From NCBI RefSeq assembly GCF_001279725.1, contig NZ_LGDE01000068.1:62001-126000 (forward strand): 64,000 bases of DNA, read 5' to 3'. Each line of letters begins with the position of its first letter. Position 1 is the stretch's first letter. Shown piece after piece: positions 53,066 through 62,243 of the stretch. The translations under genes and the position numbers were made by a program. Source of the DNA: Streptomyces sp. WM4235. GTDB lineage: Bacteria; Actinomycetota; Actinomycetes; Streptomycetales; Streptomycetaceae. A model generated the notes under the pieces. That model ran no database searches. It was not told where the DNA came from and saw nothing but the letters and a program-made list of their open reading frames with translations.

Positions 53066-54664
53066 TCACTGCTCGCGCAGCGGCACCGAGACGTACGAGG
53101 GATCGGTGCGCGGCGAGGAGAAGGTCAGCTGCGCGCCGGTGGGGTTGTGCTCGATGTAGAGCGGGTCGACGGTGTCCACGACCAGGGCGAGCCGATGGCC
53201 GGCCGGGACGTCGTAGGCGGTGGAGAAGAGGTCGAGGTCCACCCCGAAGGCCTGGTTGGGGGTCTTCCCGTGGAAGGTGTACGGGGCGTTGCTGACCAGC
53301 TTGCCGAGGCCGAGCGGGCCGACGTCGTAGAGGTAGGCGACGAAGGTGCCGTCCGCCTTGGTGGGCGTGACGGTGGTGTGCACCTTGACCGTGCCGCGGA
53401 CCCTGCGGACAGCGTCGTGGCGGTCCGACTGCCAGACGGCCGCGAAGGCGCGGGGGAGGAGCGGGATGGAGGCGACCGGGGGCGCCTTGACGAACTGGTC
53501 GAGGATGCTGGAGAGGAAGAGGGTGCCGCCGTTGGCGCCGGAGTCGACGTTGGCGAACACGTGCTCGCTGTCGGAGAGCGGCAGCCGCTGCGTTCCGCCC
53601 GAGCCGACCGACTTCCAGTCGGGGTAGCCCTCGTAGCCTTCGGTGCTGCGGGACTTGATCTGTACCGGGGCCTCGGAGTCCACGCCGTTGCGCTCACCCT
53701 TGAGGTAGCGGTCGAACCAGCGGTGCGCGTTGGTCCAGGTGTCGTTGGGCAGCCCGAACAGGCCGGTGGCCTCGGCGGTGGCGTGGTCGCCGGGACGGAA
53801 CTCCAGGCGCTTGGGGCCGGTCAGCTTCTCGAAGAAGTCCGCGTACTGGTTGGGCGGGAAGATGGTGTCCCCCCAGGCGTTGCCCAGCATGATCGCGGCG
53901 CCGTTGGAGTTGATGCGGTCCACCTCGTAGGCGGCGGAGCGCTTCTTGCCCCAGTCGATCATCTGCTGTTCGCGATCCAGCCGGGAGTCGAGGAAGTCGT
54001 CCAGGATCTGCTGGAGTTCGGGGCCGGGGCGGCCGGTGATCCGCCCGGCGACGCCGAGCATCCCGGCCGCCTGGCGGTGCTGGGTGCGGCCGGAGTAGAT
54101 CGACTCGACGATGTCGGCCCAGCCGCTGAGCGCGACCACTGCCTTGATCCGGGGGTCGCGGGCCGAGGCGAGCAGGCTGATGCCCGCGCCGTAGGAGACC
54201 CCGCCGAGACCGACGCGTGCGGCGTCGGCCGGGGTGTTGGCGAGGGCCCAGTCGATGACGGCGGAGACGTCGGCGGTGTCCGCGGGACCGGCCGTCTCGA
54301 TCTGCCCGCCGGAGAGCCAGAAGCCGCGGGAGGTGTAACTGACCACGACGTAACCGGAGTCGGCGAGCTTCTTGGCCTGCGCGACGTACTCGATCTGCGG
54401 CAGGCCCCAGCTGGTGGGCAGCACGATCAGCGGGTACTTCGCGCCGGCCCCGGCGCCCGCGGGAGTGAAGACGTTGCCCTTGAGGGTGATGCCGCCGGAG
54501 CCGGGGATGTCGTGGAAGCGCAGTTCCGACGAGGCGTCGGAGGTGGCGGTGGGCCCGGTGACGGGCGCCGCCTGGGCCTGGTGGGGGGCCAGGCCCAGGG
54601 CGGTCGCCGCGAGCACGGCCGCCACGGTCGCTGCGGCCGCCGCGGTGCTGGTGGTGCGGACCAT
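53066..54664 (-). CDS. Secreted alpha/beta hydrolase, X-Pro peptidase (S15)/CocE type
   Basis: The 532-residue protein has a clear export signal (alanine-rich core, cleavage likely after QAQA near residue 32). The nucleophile is in GVSYGAG, the acid in GNAWGDTIFP and the histidine in RPGDHATAEA, and a jelly-roll C-terminal domain (from about 390) matches the CocE/NonD S15 family. Substrates in this family are X-Pro dipeptides or esters; which applies cannot be told. The ATG has GGAGCGAC upstream. An array of GTTAC-type half-sites lies in its promoter region. Confidence 0.9.
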   Translation of the reverse strand: MVRTTSTAAAAATVAAVLAATALGLAPHQAQAAPVTGPTATSDASSELRFHDIPGSGGITLKGNVFTPAGAGAGAKYPLIVLPTSWGLPQIEYVAQAKKLADSGYVVVSYTSRGFWLSGGQIETAGPADTADVSAVIDWALANTPADAARVGLGGVSYGAGISLLASARDPRIKAVVALSGWADIVESIYSGRTQHRQAAGMLGVAGRITGRPGPELQQILDDFLDSRLDREQQMIDWGKKRSAAYEVDRINSNGAAIMLGNAWGDTIFPPNQYADFFEKLTGPKRLEFRPGDHATAEATGLFGLPNDTWTNAHRWFDRYLKGERNGVDSEAPVQIKSRSTEGYEGYPDWKSVGSGGTQRLPLSDSEHVFANVDSGANGGTLFLSSILDQFVKAPPVASIPLLPRAFAAVWQSDRHDAVRRVRGTVKVHTTVTPTKADGTFVAYLYDVGPLGLGKLVSNAPYTFHGKTPNQAFGVDLDLFSTAYDVPAGHRLALVVDTVDPLYIEHNPTGAQLTFSSPRTDPSYVSVPLREQ

Positions 54665-54705
54665 CTGTCGCTCCTCGCGTACGCCGGTGTCAAAGTGACC
54701 CGACG

Positions 54706-54760
54706 GTAACGGGAGGGGCTTACCGTAGGTAACCCGTGGGTAAGTTACGTACGAGTAACG
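54706..54760. promoter_or_regulatory. GTTAC/GTAAC half-site array before the secreted hydrolase
   Basis: Six half-sites lie within 55 bases: GGTAAC at 54706, the palindrome TTACC-GTA-GGTAA at 54721-54733, GGGTAA at 54739, and GTTAC-N6-GTAAC at 54745-54760. The segment is 42-96 bases upstream of the hydrolase start and A+T-richer than its surroundings. The regulator is not identified. Confidence 0.6.
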
Positions 54761-54808
54761 ATTGGCTGAAGTTCAACGCACCGGCCCGCGGCGGAGGGTG
54801 TCGCGTGG

Positions 54809-56053
54809 TCAGCCGCTCTGCGGCGCGCCGTTCAGCGCGCTCTTGGCCTTCCACTCGTCCCAGGACAGGTTCCACTCGCCGTACCCGTTGCCGATGTCCG
54901 CACGCCCCTTGGAACCGCTGCCGACGACCTCGAAGGGATCCCCGACCTGCGCCTGCTCGTAGAACGCCGCCGCGTTGGCGTCGCTCATGCCCACGCAGCC
55001 GGAACTGGCGTTGGCCCTGCCGAAGTTGGCGCTGTTCCACGGGGCGGCGTGCGCGTACATGCCCGACCAGGTCAACCGCATCGAGTAGTCGACCATCTTG
55101 TCGTAGGAGTCGCCCAGGCCCACCGTCTGGGAATCCATCCGGATGGTGCCCTCCTTCGCCATCACCACCATGGTCCCGGACCAGGAGGCCTTCTGACCGC
55201 CCGGGGTGCCGGCCGAGATCGGAATGGTCTTCACGACCTGGCCGCCCTCGGTGACCGCCAGCTTCCGGGTGTCGAGATCCACCTTGATCCGACGGTCCTT
55301 TCCGATCTTGAACTCGGTGGAGTAGTCCTTGGCGAACAGTCCGCCGCCCGCTCCGGAGTCGACGCCGTTCAGGTTCATCTCGACCTTCACGTCGGTGCCG
55401 GACTTCCAGAACTCCTTCGGGCGCCAGTCCACCCGGTCATTGCCGGAATAGTCCTTGAACCAACCCCAGGAACCCTCGGTGTTGTTCGACGTGGTGACCT
55501 TCAGGTGCTTCTCCACCTCGGCCTTGTTCTTCACCGGGTTGTCGAACACGATCGAGACGGGCTGCGCCACACCCACGACCGGGGTGACCCTGCCCGGATT
55601 GATCGTGACCTTGTTCACCTTGTCGGCCGCGGACGTCTTGAAACGGGCTTCCGCGCTCTGGCTCTCCGCGTTCTGCGCCTCGACCCGGTACTCGGACCCC
55701 GGCGACGCGTTGCGCTCCGACGTCCAGGTCCGGCCGTCGGCGGCTATCCGGCCGGCCAGTTCACCGCCCTTGCCGTCCGTCACCTTCACCCGGGCGAGCC
55801 TGCCGTCCGCGACGGTCACCGTGACCGGTTGACCTGCCTTCACCTCGCCGCCCGTCAGGTTGACCGAGATCGCCATGGCGGCCTTCTCGCCCTTCCCCGG
55901 CTTGCCGTCATCGGCCCCGGCGGAACCGGAACCGCCCCCGCAGGCGGTCAGTGCGAGGGCCGCCAGCGCGGCGGCGCCGGCCAGAGCGGCGGTTCGACCG
56001 CGCGCCCGCGTGAGGTGACGGCGCGACAGGTCGATACGGCGTGTGCGGCTCAA
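54809..56053 (-). CDS. L,D-transpeptidase lipoprotein with Ig-like domains
   Basis: The 414-residue protein makes 3-3 cross-links in peptidoglycan or attaches proteins to it. A signal peptide with lipobox LTAC is followed by two Ig-like domains (about 60-270, with NPGRVTPVVGVAQPVSIVFDNPV as in LdtMt2 relatives) and the YkuD catalytic domain. The catalytic region reads MYAHAAPWNSANFG and ASSGCVGMSDANA; the Cys is present, while the usual His before Gly-Cys is Ser. The start is the TTG at 56053, which has GGAGGGG 6 bases upstream and gives a normal signal; no ATG fits. Confidence 0.92.
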   Translation of the reverse strand: MSRTRRIDLSRRHLTRARGRTAALAGAAALAALALTACGGGSGSAGADDGKPGKGEKAAMAISVNLTGGEVKAGQPVTVTVADGRLARVKVTDGKGGELAGRIAADGRTWTSERNASPGSEYRVEAQNAESQSAEARFKTSAADKVNKVTINPGRVTPVVGVAQPVSIVFDNPVKNKAEVEKHLKVTTSNNTEGSWGWFKDYSGNDRVDWRPKEFWKSGTDVKVEMNLNGVDSGAGGGLFAKDYSTEFKIGKDRRIKVDLDTRKLAVTEGGQVVKTIPISAGTPGGQKASWSGTMVVMAKEGTIRMDSQTVGLGDSYDKMVDYSMRLTWSGMYAHAAPWNSANFGRANASSGCVGMSDANAAAFYEQAQVGDPFEVVGSGSKGRADIGNGYGEWNLSWDEWKAKSALNGAPQSG

Positions 56054-56184
56054 CGGAAACCCCTCCGAAGTAATGATCGTCCGTAAAGGGAGAGTGCGTG
56101 CGGGGGTCCCGGGTTGCGGATTTCGCGAGAAAGATCGGCCACGGGCATGTGACATGGACCGCAGCGAATCCGGCAACCGAATGC

Positions 56185-56204
56185 CGGTTCCCGATCGGGA
56201 ACCG
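56185..56204. promoter_or_regulatory. Perfect 20-bp palindrome in the ldt-murJ gap
   Basis: CGGTTCCCGA pairs exactly with TCGGGAACCG. It lies 131 bases before the transpeptidase start in a 477-base divergent gap (56054-56530) and contains inverted GGAAC words like the -35 of sigma-E promoters. A TACCCT at 56391 could be a -10 for the flippase gene. No gene was supported in the gap. Confidence 0.55.
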
Positions 56205-56530
56205 AGCGGCGGAATGGGCGGACGTCCTTCCGGGCCCGGGTGAAAGGACTTTCGGCCCTCACCTCACGCACCCCCCGGCTCCGGCGGACGAAGAATGCGC
56301 CGACAACGCGGCGGCCCGATTCCCGCCGGGTCCGCGGCCCCCTCGCCCCTCGCCCCACCCACCGGATCCGATGGGTACGACGCCCGCGGGGTACCCTCCC
56401 CCCTCGACCTCGGCGAACACACGTTCACCGCCGGTCGGATCGCCGAAGCACCAGGCAAGCGGGAGAGACCCTTGAACGGACACGACAGCACCGCGCGCGA
56501 CCGGGCCCTCGCGGCCCCCCGTGCCCACCG

Positions 56531-58204
56531 GTGAGCGCCCCCACCGAGACGAGACCGGCGCCGGGCGGCGCTCCGGCGGCGCCCGCCAAGAGCTCCGTGC
56601 TGCGCAGCGGTGCGCTGATGGCCGCCGGTTCGATCGTCTCGCGCGCCACCGGCTTCGTCCGTTCCGCCGTGGTCGTCGCCGCGCTCGGAACCCACTTCCT
56701 CGGTGACGGCTACGCCGTCGCCAACACCATCCCCAACATCGTGTACATCCTGCTGATCGGCGGCGCGCTCAACGCCGTCTTCGTCCCCGAACTGATCAAG
56801 GCGGCCAAACGCCACGAGGACGGCGGCGTCGCCTACACGGACCGACTGCTGACCGTCTGCGTCCTCGCGCTCCTCGCGCTCACCGCCGCCGCGGTCCTCG
56901 CCACGCCGTGGATCGTCCGGGCCTACGCGCCCGCCGGCTACAGCGCGGCCCAACTGGACACCACCGTGGCCCTGGCCCGGTTCTGCCTCCCGCAGATCCT
57001 CTTCTACGGGCTGTTCACCCTGCTCGGGCAGGTGCTGAACGCCCGGGGCCGGTTCGGGGCGATGATGTGGACCCCGATCCTCAACAACCTCGTCCTCATC
57101 GCCGTCTTCGGTTTCCACCTGTACGTGTCCGTCGGCGGGGACGAGGTGCTGAGCGCGTCCGAGACCCGACTGCTCGGCATCGGCACCACCGCCGGCATCG
57201 TCGTCCAGGCACTCGCCCTGATCCCGTCGCTGCGCGCGGCCGGCTTCCGCTGGCGCCCCCGCTTCGACTGGCGCGGCAGCGGCCTCACCCGCCCGCTGCG
57301 CAACGCGGGCTGGCTCGTCGCCCTGGTCCTCACCAACCAGTTCGCCTACTGGGTCGTCACCCTGCTCTCCACCACCGCCGGTCAACTGGCCGACGACTCC
57401 GGGGTCGCGGGCGGCGCCGGCTACGTCGCCTACAGCAACGCCTACCAGCTGTGGGTGGTGCCGCAGGGCATCGTCACCGTCTCGCTGGTCACCGCCCTGA
57501 TGCCCCGGATGAGCGCCTCGGCCTCCGACGGGGACCACGCCGCCGTCCGCCGCGACGTCTCGTACGCACTGCGCTCCAGCGCCGCCCTCGTCGTGCCCGC
57601 CGCCGCGATCTTCGCCGCCCTCGCCCCCTGGGTGACGGCGAGCGTCCTCCAGTACGGGCAGGTGGGGCCCGCCGACAGCGAGGTCATCGCCGGCATCCTC
57701 ATGGCCTTCGCGCCCGGCCTGGTCGCCTTCTCGGCCCAGTACGTGCTCGCCCGCGGCTTCTACGCGCTCTCCGACACCCGGACCCCGTTCTTCCTGAACC
57801 TGGTCATCGTCGTGCTCACCGCGTCGCTGGCCTACACCGCCCACGCCCTGCTCCCGCCGCGTTGGGTCGTCACCGGCATCGCCGGCGCCACCTCCCTCGC
57901 CTACCTGGCGGGCGCCGCGGTCACCGCGTACGCCCTCGCCCGCCGGCTGGGCCCGCGCGCGGAGACCCCCGCCGGGGCCCGGACCACGGCGCTGCGCACC
58001 CACCTGCGGCTGCTTCTGGCCTGCGTGCCGGCGGCGGCCGCCGGATACGGGGCGGCCCTGGCGTGTGACGGGTTCGGCAGATTCGCCGCCGTCGGAGCGG
58101 GAACCGCGGCGCTCGCCCTGGTCGTCATCCTTCTCGCAGGGCCGCTGCGCCTGACGGAGATCACCGACCTGCTTGAATCCCTCCGCCGGAGAACGGGCCG
58201 GTAG
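56531..58204 (+). CDS. murJ: MurJ/MviN-type lipid II flippase homologue
   Basis: The 557-residue integral membrane protein has about fourteen spans and MurJ signatures: SIVSRATGFVRSAVVVAALG at residues 37-56, GGALNAVFVPELIKA and a long central region ending in FYALSDTRTPF. It would flip lipid-linked cell-wall precursors or a related polyprenyl lipid. Streptomyces carry more than one member, so this may be a paralogue rather than the essential copy. The GTG start overlaps the stop of a 20-codon TTG frame by 4 bases and has no strong ribosome site. It is divergent from the transpeptidase. Confidence 0.9.
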   Translation: MSAPTETRPAPGGAPAAPAKSSVLRSGALMAAGSIVSRATGFVRSAVVVAALGTHFLGDGYAVANTIPNIVYILLIGGALNAVFVPELIKAAKRHEDGGVAYTDRLLTVCVLALLALTAAAVLATPWIVRAYAPAGYSAAQLDTTVALARFCLPQILFYGLFTLLGQVLNARGRFGAMMWTPILNNLVLIAVFGFHLYVSVGGDEVLSASETRLLGIGTTAGIVVQALALIPSLRAAGFRWRPRFDWRGSGLTRPLRNAGWLVALVLTNQFAYWVVTLLSTTAGQLADDSGVAGGAGYVAYSNAYQLWVVPQGIVTVSLVTALMPRMSASASDGDHAAVRRDVSYALRSSAALVVPAAAIFAALAPWVTASVLQYGQVGPADSEVIAGILMAFAPGLVAFSAQYVLARGFYALSDTRTPFFLNLVIVVLTASLAYTAHALLPPRWVVTGIAGATSLAYLAGAAVTAYALARRLGPRAETPAGARTTALRTHLRLLLACVPAAAAGYGAALACDGFGRFAAVGAGTAALALVVILLAGPLRLTEITDLLESLRRRTGR

Positions 58205-58243
58205 GGGGAGGAAGGCACCCGAACCGCACTGGATACTGATCGG

Positions 58244-58927
58244 ATGCCACGCGTACTGCTGATCGAGGACGACCCTTCCATCCGGGAAGGGGTCGCCCTC
58301 GGCCTTCGCCGCAGAGGCCACGAGGTGAGCACCGCCGAGACCGGGGAGGACGGCCTGGCCCTGATGGCCGGCTTCCGCCCCGAGCTGGTGCTCCTCGACC
58401 TCATGCTGCCGGGCATCAACGGAGTCCAGGTCTGCCGTCGCATCCGTGAGACCAGCCAGGTCCCCGTCATCATGCTCACCGCGCGCGGCGACGACTTCGA
58501 CATCGTCGTCGGCCTGGAGGCGGGCGCCGACGACTACGTCGTCAAGCCCGTCCGCACCGAGATCATCGAGGCCCGGGTCCGGGCCGTGTTGCGGCGCCTG
58601 GTCGCCCCGACCGACGGCCGCGCCGGGATCGAGCTGCACGGTGAGCTCGCCGTCGACCGCGCAGGTCTGACCGTCGCGAAGAACGGCACGCACGTCCCGC
58701 TGGCCCCCAGCGAACTCAAACTGCTGCTGCACCTGTCGGCCGCCCCCGCGCAGGTCTTCTCCCGCCGGCAACTGCTGGAGTACGTGTGGGAGCACAGCTA
58801 CCACGGTGACGCCCGCCTCGTAGACGCCTGCGTCCGGCGCCTGCGCCACAAGATCGAGGACCCGGACGCCGCCCCCCGCTACATACAGACCGTGCGGGGC
58901 TTCGGCTACCGCTTCGGTCCCCTCTAG
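58244..58927 (+). CDS. OmpR-family response regulator, AfsQ1/CseB-like
   Basis: The 227-residue regulator has a receiver with EDD pocket, phospho-acceptor Asp52 (LLDLMLPG) and Lys in DDYVVKPV, then a winged-helix domain (ELKLLLHLSAAPAQVFSRRQLLEYVWEHSY, DARLVDACVRRLRHKIED). The VKPV and RLVDACVRRLR stretches resemble AfsQ1 more than CseB. A GATACT hexamer six bases before the ATG could give a leaderless transcript. The kinase gene follows 8 bases later. Confidence 0.94.
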   Translation: MPRVLLIEDDPSIREGVALGLRRRGHEVSTAETGEDGLALMAGFRPELVLLDLMLPGINGVQVCRRIRETSQVPVIMLTARGDDFDIVVGLEAGADDYVVKPVRTEIIEARVRAVLRRLVAPTDGRAGIELHGELAVDRAGLTVAKNGTHVPLAPSELKLLLHLSAAPAQVFSRRQLLEYVWEHSYHGDARLVDACVRRLRHKIEDPDAAPRYIQTVRGFGYRFGPL

Positions 58928-58935
58928 GGCGCCCG

Positions 58936-60387
58936 GTGGGACGCATCGCCCCGCTCGGCCTGCGGACCCGGTTGATCGCCGCCTTCCTGCTGGTCGCCGC
59001 GATCTGCGCGGTGACCACGGCCGCGCTGACGTACCAACAGGCCCGCACCGCGATCCTCAAGCAGACCCAGGACACCGCCGTCAGCACCCTGCGCGACCAG
59101 ATCGACAACCAGGCGGTCCAACTGCCCTTCGACCGGCCGCAGCTCCAGAGCATGGTCACCGAACTGGGCCGGCGCGGCAAACCCCACTCCTGGGTGGTGT
59201 ACGGCGAGTACGGCGACCTGAAGGCGACCTCGAACAACCCGGGCGGCCCCCTCGCGTCACCCCTCGTCGGCGAGGGGTTCCGCGAACAGATACGCCACAC
59301 CCGCTCGGGCGCCTTCCAACGGGTCCGGGACGGCGAGGGCAACGCCATGCTCGCCGTCGGGATGCCCGCCGTCTTCGTCCACGACGGGTCCAACCGACCC
59401 ACCGGCGCCGTCTTCTACGCCGTGATGCCCCTGAACACCGAGGAGCAGACCGTCAGCGCGATGGTCGACGCCGCCCAACAGGGCGCCGTCCCGGGCCTGG
59501 CCATCGCCGTCGTCCCCGCCCTGCTCGCCGCCCGCAGCGTACTGCGCCCCGTACGCCGACTGCGCACCGCGGCCCAGCAGATGGGCCGGGGACAACTGGA
59601 CACCCGGATCGAGGTCAGGGGAGCGGACGAGCTCGCCGGACTCGCCCGGACCTTCAACGAGACGGCCGGCGCGCTGGAACGCTCCGTGGAGGAACTGCGG
59701 CAGGCCGAGGTCCGCGCCCGCCGGTTCGCCTCCGACGTCTCCCACGAACTGCGCACCCCCCTCGCCGGGATGCTCGCCGTCACCGAGGTGCTCGACGAGG
59801 ACGCCGAGAGCCTCGACCCCGACACGGCCAAGGCCCTGCGGCTGATCAGCGCCGAGACCGGCAAACTCGCCGTGCTCGTCGAGGACCTCATGGAGATCTC
59901 CCGGTTCGACGCCCGCGCGGCCGAGCTCAACCTCGACGACGTCGACGTCGCCGAGGCCGTGGGCAAGACCCTGGAACGACGCCACTGGGACGACGACCGG
60001 GTGAGCGCCGAACTGCCCCCGCGAGTCCGTGCCCGGCTCGACCCGCGCCGCTTCGACGTGATCCTCGCCAACCTCGTCGGCAACGCCCTGCGGCACGGCG
60101 GCGCCCCGGTCCGGATCACCGTCACCGCCCCGCCCCGCCCCGACGGCGACCGCCTGGTGATCGAGGTGGCCGACAGCGGGCCCGGCATCGCCCCCGAGGT
60201 ACTGCCGCACATCTTCGACCGGTTCTTCAAGGCCGACGCGGCCCGGACCCGGTCCGCCGGCAGCGGCCTCGGACTCGCCATCACCCTGGAGAACGTCCGT
60301 CTGCACGGCGGCACCCTGCACGCCGCCAACGGCGCCGACGGCGGGGCCGTCTTCACCCTCGACATGCCCCTGGAGGCCCGCGCGTGA
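58936..60387 (+). CDS. Sensor histidine kinase
   Basis: The 483-residue kinase has two spans (about residues 12-32 and 178-198) enclosing an extracytoplasmic domain of about 145 residues, then HAMP, HisKA with phospho-acceptor His270 (FASDVSHELRTPLAGM) and HATPase (NALRHGG, DSGPGIAPE, GSGLGLAI). It is the partner of the upstream regulator. GTG start. The stop overlaps the lipoprotein start by 4 bases, tying the three genes together. Confidence 0.94.
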   Translation: MGRIAPLGLRTRLIAAFLLVAAICAVTTAALTYQQARTAILKQTQDTAVSTLRDQIDNQAVQLPFDRPQLQSMVTELGRRGKPHSWVVYGEYGDLKATSNNPGGPLASPLVGEGFREQIRHTRSGAFQRVRDGEGNAMLAVGMPAVFVHDGSNRPTGAVFYAVMPLNTEEQTVSAMVDAAQQGAVPGLAIAVVPALLAARSVLRPVRRLRTAAQQMGRGQLDTRIEVRGADELAGLARTFNETAGALERSVEELRQAEVRARRFASDVSHELRTPLAGMLAVTEVLDEDAESLDPDTAKALRLISAETGKLAVLVEDLMEISRFDARAAELNLDDVDVAEAVGKTLERRHWDDDRVSAELPPRVRARLDPRRFDVILANLVGNALRHGGAPVRITVTAPPRPDGDRLVIEVADSGPGIAPEVLPHIFDRFFKADAARTRSAGSGLGLAITLENVRLHGGTLHAANGADGGAVFTLDMPLEARA

Positions 60388-60890
60388 CCCCCGTACGCAG
60401 GGCCGTCGCCATCCTGGCCGCGCCGCTGACGCTGCTCACCGCGTGCGGGATCAAGGACACCCCCGTCGTGGAGATCGGCCGGCCCGGGGTGCTCACGGTC
60501 GCCGCCCCGCCCGACGCCGGCCTGCTGTACTTCGTCCTGCCCGACGGGCGCCTCGCACCGGTCCCGATCGCCGACGGGCCCGCGTACGGGCCGGGCGCCA
60601 TGATCACCCTGTTGATGAACGGCCCCGACCCCGCGGCGAAGGCGGTCGGGCTGCACACCGAACTGCCCTCCTCGAACGCCCCGGGCAAAATCGACGGACG
60701 CCCGCTGACGCAGATGACCGGGGAGAGGTCCGTCCGGGTCCGACTGCCGTTCCCGGTGCGACCCCTGTCCGAGGCGGCCCGCCGCCAGGTGATGTGCACC
60801 GTCGTCTCCTCCGCCGGGATCCCGGCGGACGCCGAGGTCACCCTGGCCGGCCCCGACAGCGTCCTGGCACCCGATCACTGCGGGTTCTAG
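60384..60890 (+). CDS. Small lipoprotein with GerMN-like region
   Basis: The 168-residue protein has a short signal and lipobox LLTAC near residue 21. The segment from about 45 to 95, LLYFVLPDGRLAPVPIADG...ITLLMNGPDPAAKAVGLHTELP, resembles the GerMN domain of LpqB, the lipoprotein partner of MtrB. The last 50 residues carry two cysteines (VMCTVVS and DHCGF) that could form a disulfide. It is translationally coupled to the kinase and probably modulates its outer domain. The GerMN match was made by eye. Confidence 0.85.
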   Translation: MTPVRRAVAILAAPLTLLTACGIKDTPVVEIGRPGVLTVAAPPDAGLLYFVLPDGRLAPVPIADGPAYGPGAMITLLMNGPDPAAKAVGLHTELPSSNAPGKIDGRPLTQMTGERSVRVRLPFPVRPLSEAARRQVMCTVVSSAGIPADAEVTLAGPDSVLAPDHCGF

Positions 60891-60968
60891 GAGGTCCCCT
60901 CGGATCGTGTCGCGCCGTCGGGTTCCGTCCTCTTGCGAGGCACGCGCCCCGACCGGCACCGTGACCCC

Positions 60969-62243
60969 ATGGCCCCCGCCCCCACGCACGGCGACGCGGA
61001 CGTCCCCGACGTCTTCGACCCCCGCCTGTACGCCGAAGACATCCCGTACCGGCGCTACCGGCTGCTCCGCGACCGGCACCCCGTCGCCCGGCAGGCCGAA
61101 CCGGAGGTCCTCGGCTGGCCCGCGGGACCCGGCTTCTGGGCCGTCACCCGGCACGCCGACGTCGTACGGGTCCTGCGCGAACACGCCACGTACTCCTCGT
61201 GGCTCGGCGCCACCCAGATCCGCGACCCCGACCCCGCCGACCTGCCCTTCCTGCGCCGCACCATGCTCAACCAGGACCCTCCCGGGCACGGCCGGCTGCG
61301 ACGGCTCGTCGCCCGCGCCTTCACCCCCGCCCGCGTCGACGCCTTCGCGGGCCGGGTGCGCGAGCGGGCCCGGACGCTGCTGCGCGCCGCCCGCGAAGGC
61401 GCCGAGGACGGGACCGCCGACCTGGTGTCCGCGGTGACCGACGAGTACGCGCTGCTCAACCTGACCGACCTGATGGGCATCCCGGCCGCCGACCGCGGCC
61501 TGCTCCTGGAGTGGACCGTACGGGTCATCGGCTACCAGGACCCCGACGACACCCCCGCACCGCTGCTCGGCCCGGACGGGAAACCCCTCAACCCCCGCTC
61601 CCCGGCACTGCTGGGCGAGATGTTCGGGTACGCCCGCGAACTGGCCGCCCACAAGCGGGCGCATCCGGGCGACGACGTGATGACCGCCCTCGCTGAAGCC
61701 GAACTGGAGCCGGCCGAACTGGAGATGTTCTTCTTCCTGTTGACCGTCGCGGGCAACGACACCGTACGCAGCGCCGCGCCCGGCGGCCTGCTCGCCCTGG
61801 CCCGCGACCCGGACGGCTATCGACGGCTCGCCGCGGGCGACGTGCCCATGCACCGGGCCGTGGACGAACTCCTGCGCGTCCACCCGCCCGTGCTCAGCTT
61901 CCGCCGCACCGCCTCCGTGGACACCGAACTCGGCGGGCAGCGGATCCGCGCCGGAGACAAGGTGGTGGTCTTCCACGCCTCCGCCAACCACGACGAGCGG
62001 GTCTTCACCACACCCGAACGGCTCGACCTCGGACGCGCGCACAACCCGCACGTCTCCTTCGGCGACGGACCACACGTCTGCCTGGGAGCCCACTTCGCCC
62101 GGCTCCAACTGCGCATCCTCTACGAGGAGTGGCGCACGCTGATGCCCCCGCCCGAGTCCGCCGGGCCGCCGCGCCGGCTGGTCTCGAACTTCATCAACGG
62201 GATCACGCGGCTGCCGATGCGGGTGTCCGGGCCGACCGGGTGA
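60969..62243 (+). CDS. Cytochrome P450, CYP125/124-like
   Basis: The 424-residue P450 has haem ligand Cys371 in FGDGPHVCLGAHFARLQ and an I-helix AGNDTVR in place of AGHET, a feature of the CYP124/125/142 group that oxidises steroids, terpenes or branched lipids. SFRRTASVDTELGGQRIRAGDKVVVFHASANHDERVF also fits that group. The ATG has no clear ribosome site; an ATG 36 bases upstream is in frame. Its last 41 bases overlap the convergent next gene. Confidence 0.92.
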   Translation: MAPAPTHGDADVPDVFDPRLYAEDIPYRRYRLLRDRHPVARQAEPEVLGWPAGPGFWAVTRHADVVRVLREHATYSSWLGATQIRDPDPADLPFLRRTMLNQDPPGHGRLRRLVARAFTPARVDAFAGRVRERARTLLRAAREGAEDGTADLVSAVTDEYALLNLTDLMGIPAADRGLLLEWTVRVIGYQDPDDTPAPLLGPDGKPLNPRSPALLGEMFGYARELAAHKRAHPGDDVMTALAEAELEPAELEMFFFLLTVAGNDTVRSAAPGGLLALARDPDGYRRLAAGDVPMHRAVDELLRVHPPVLSFRRTASVDTELGGQRIRAGDKVVVFHASANHDERVFTTPERLDLGRAHNPHVSFGDGPHVCLGAHFARLQLRILYEEWRTLMPPPESAGPPRRLVSNFINGITRLPMRVSGPTG

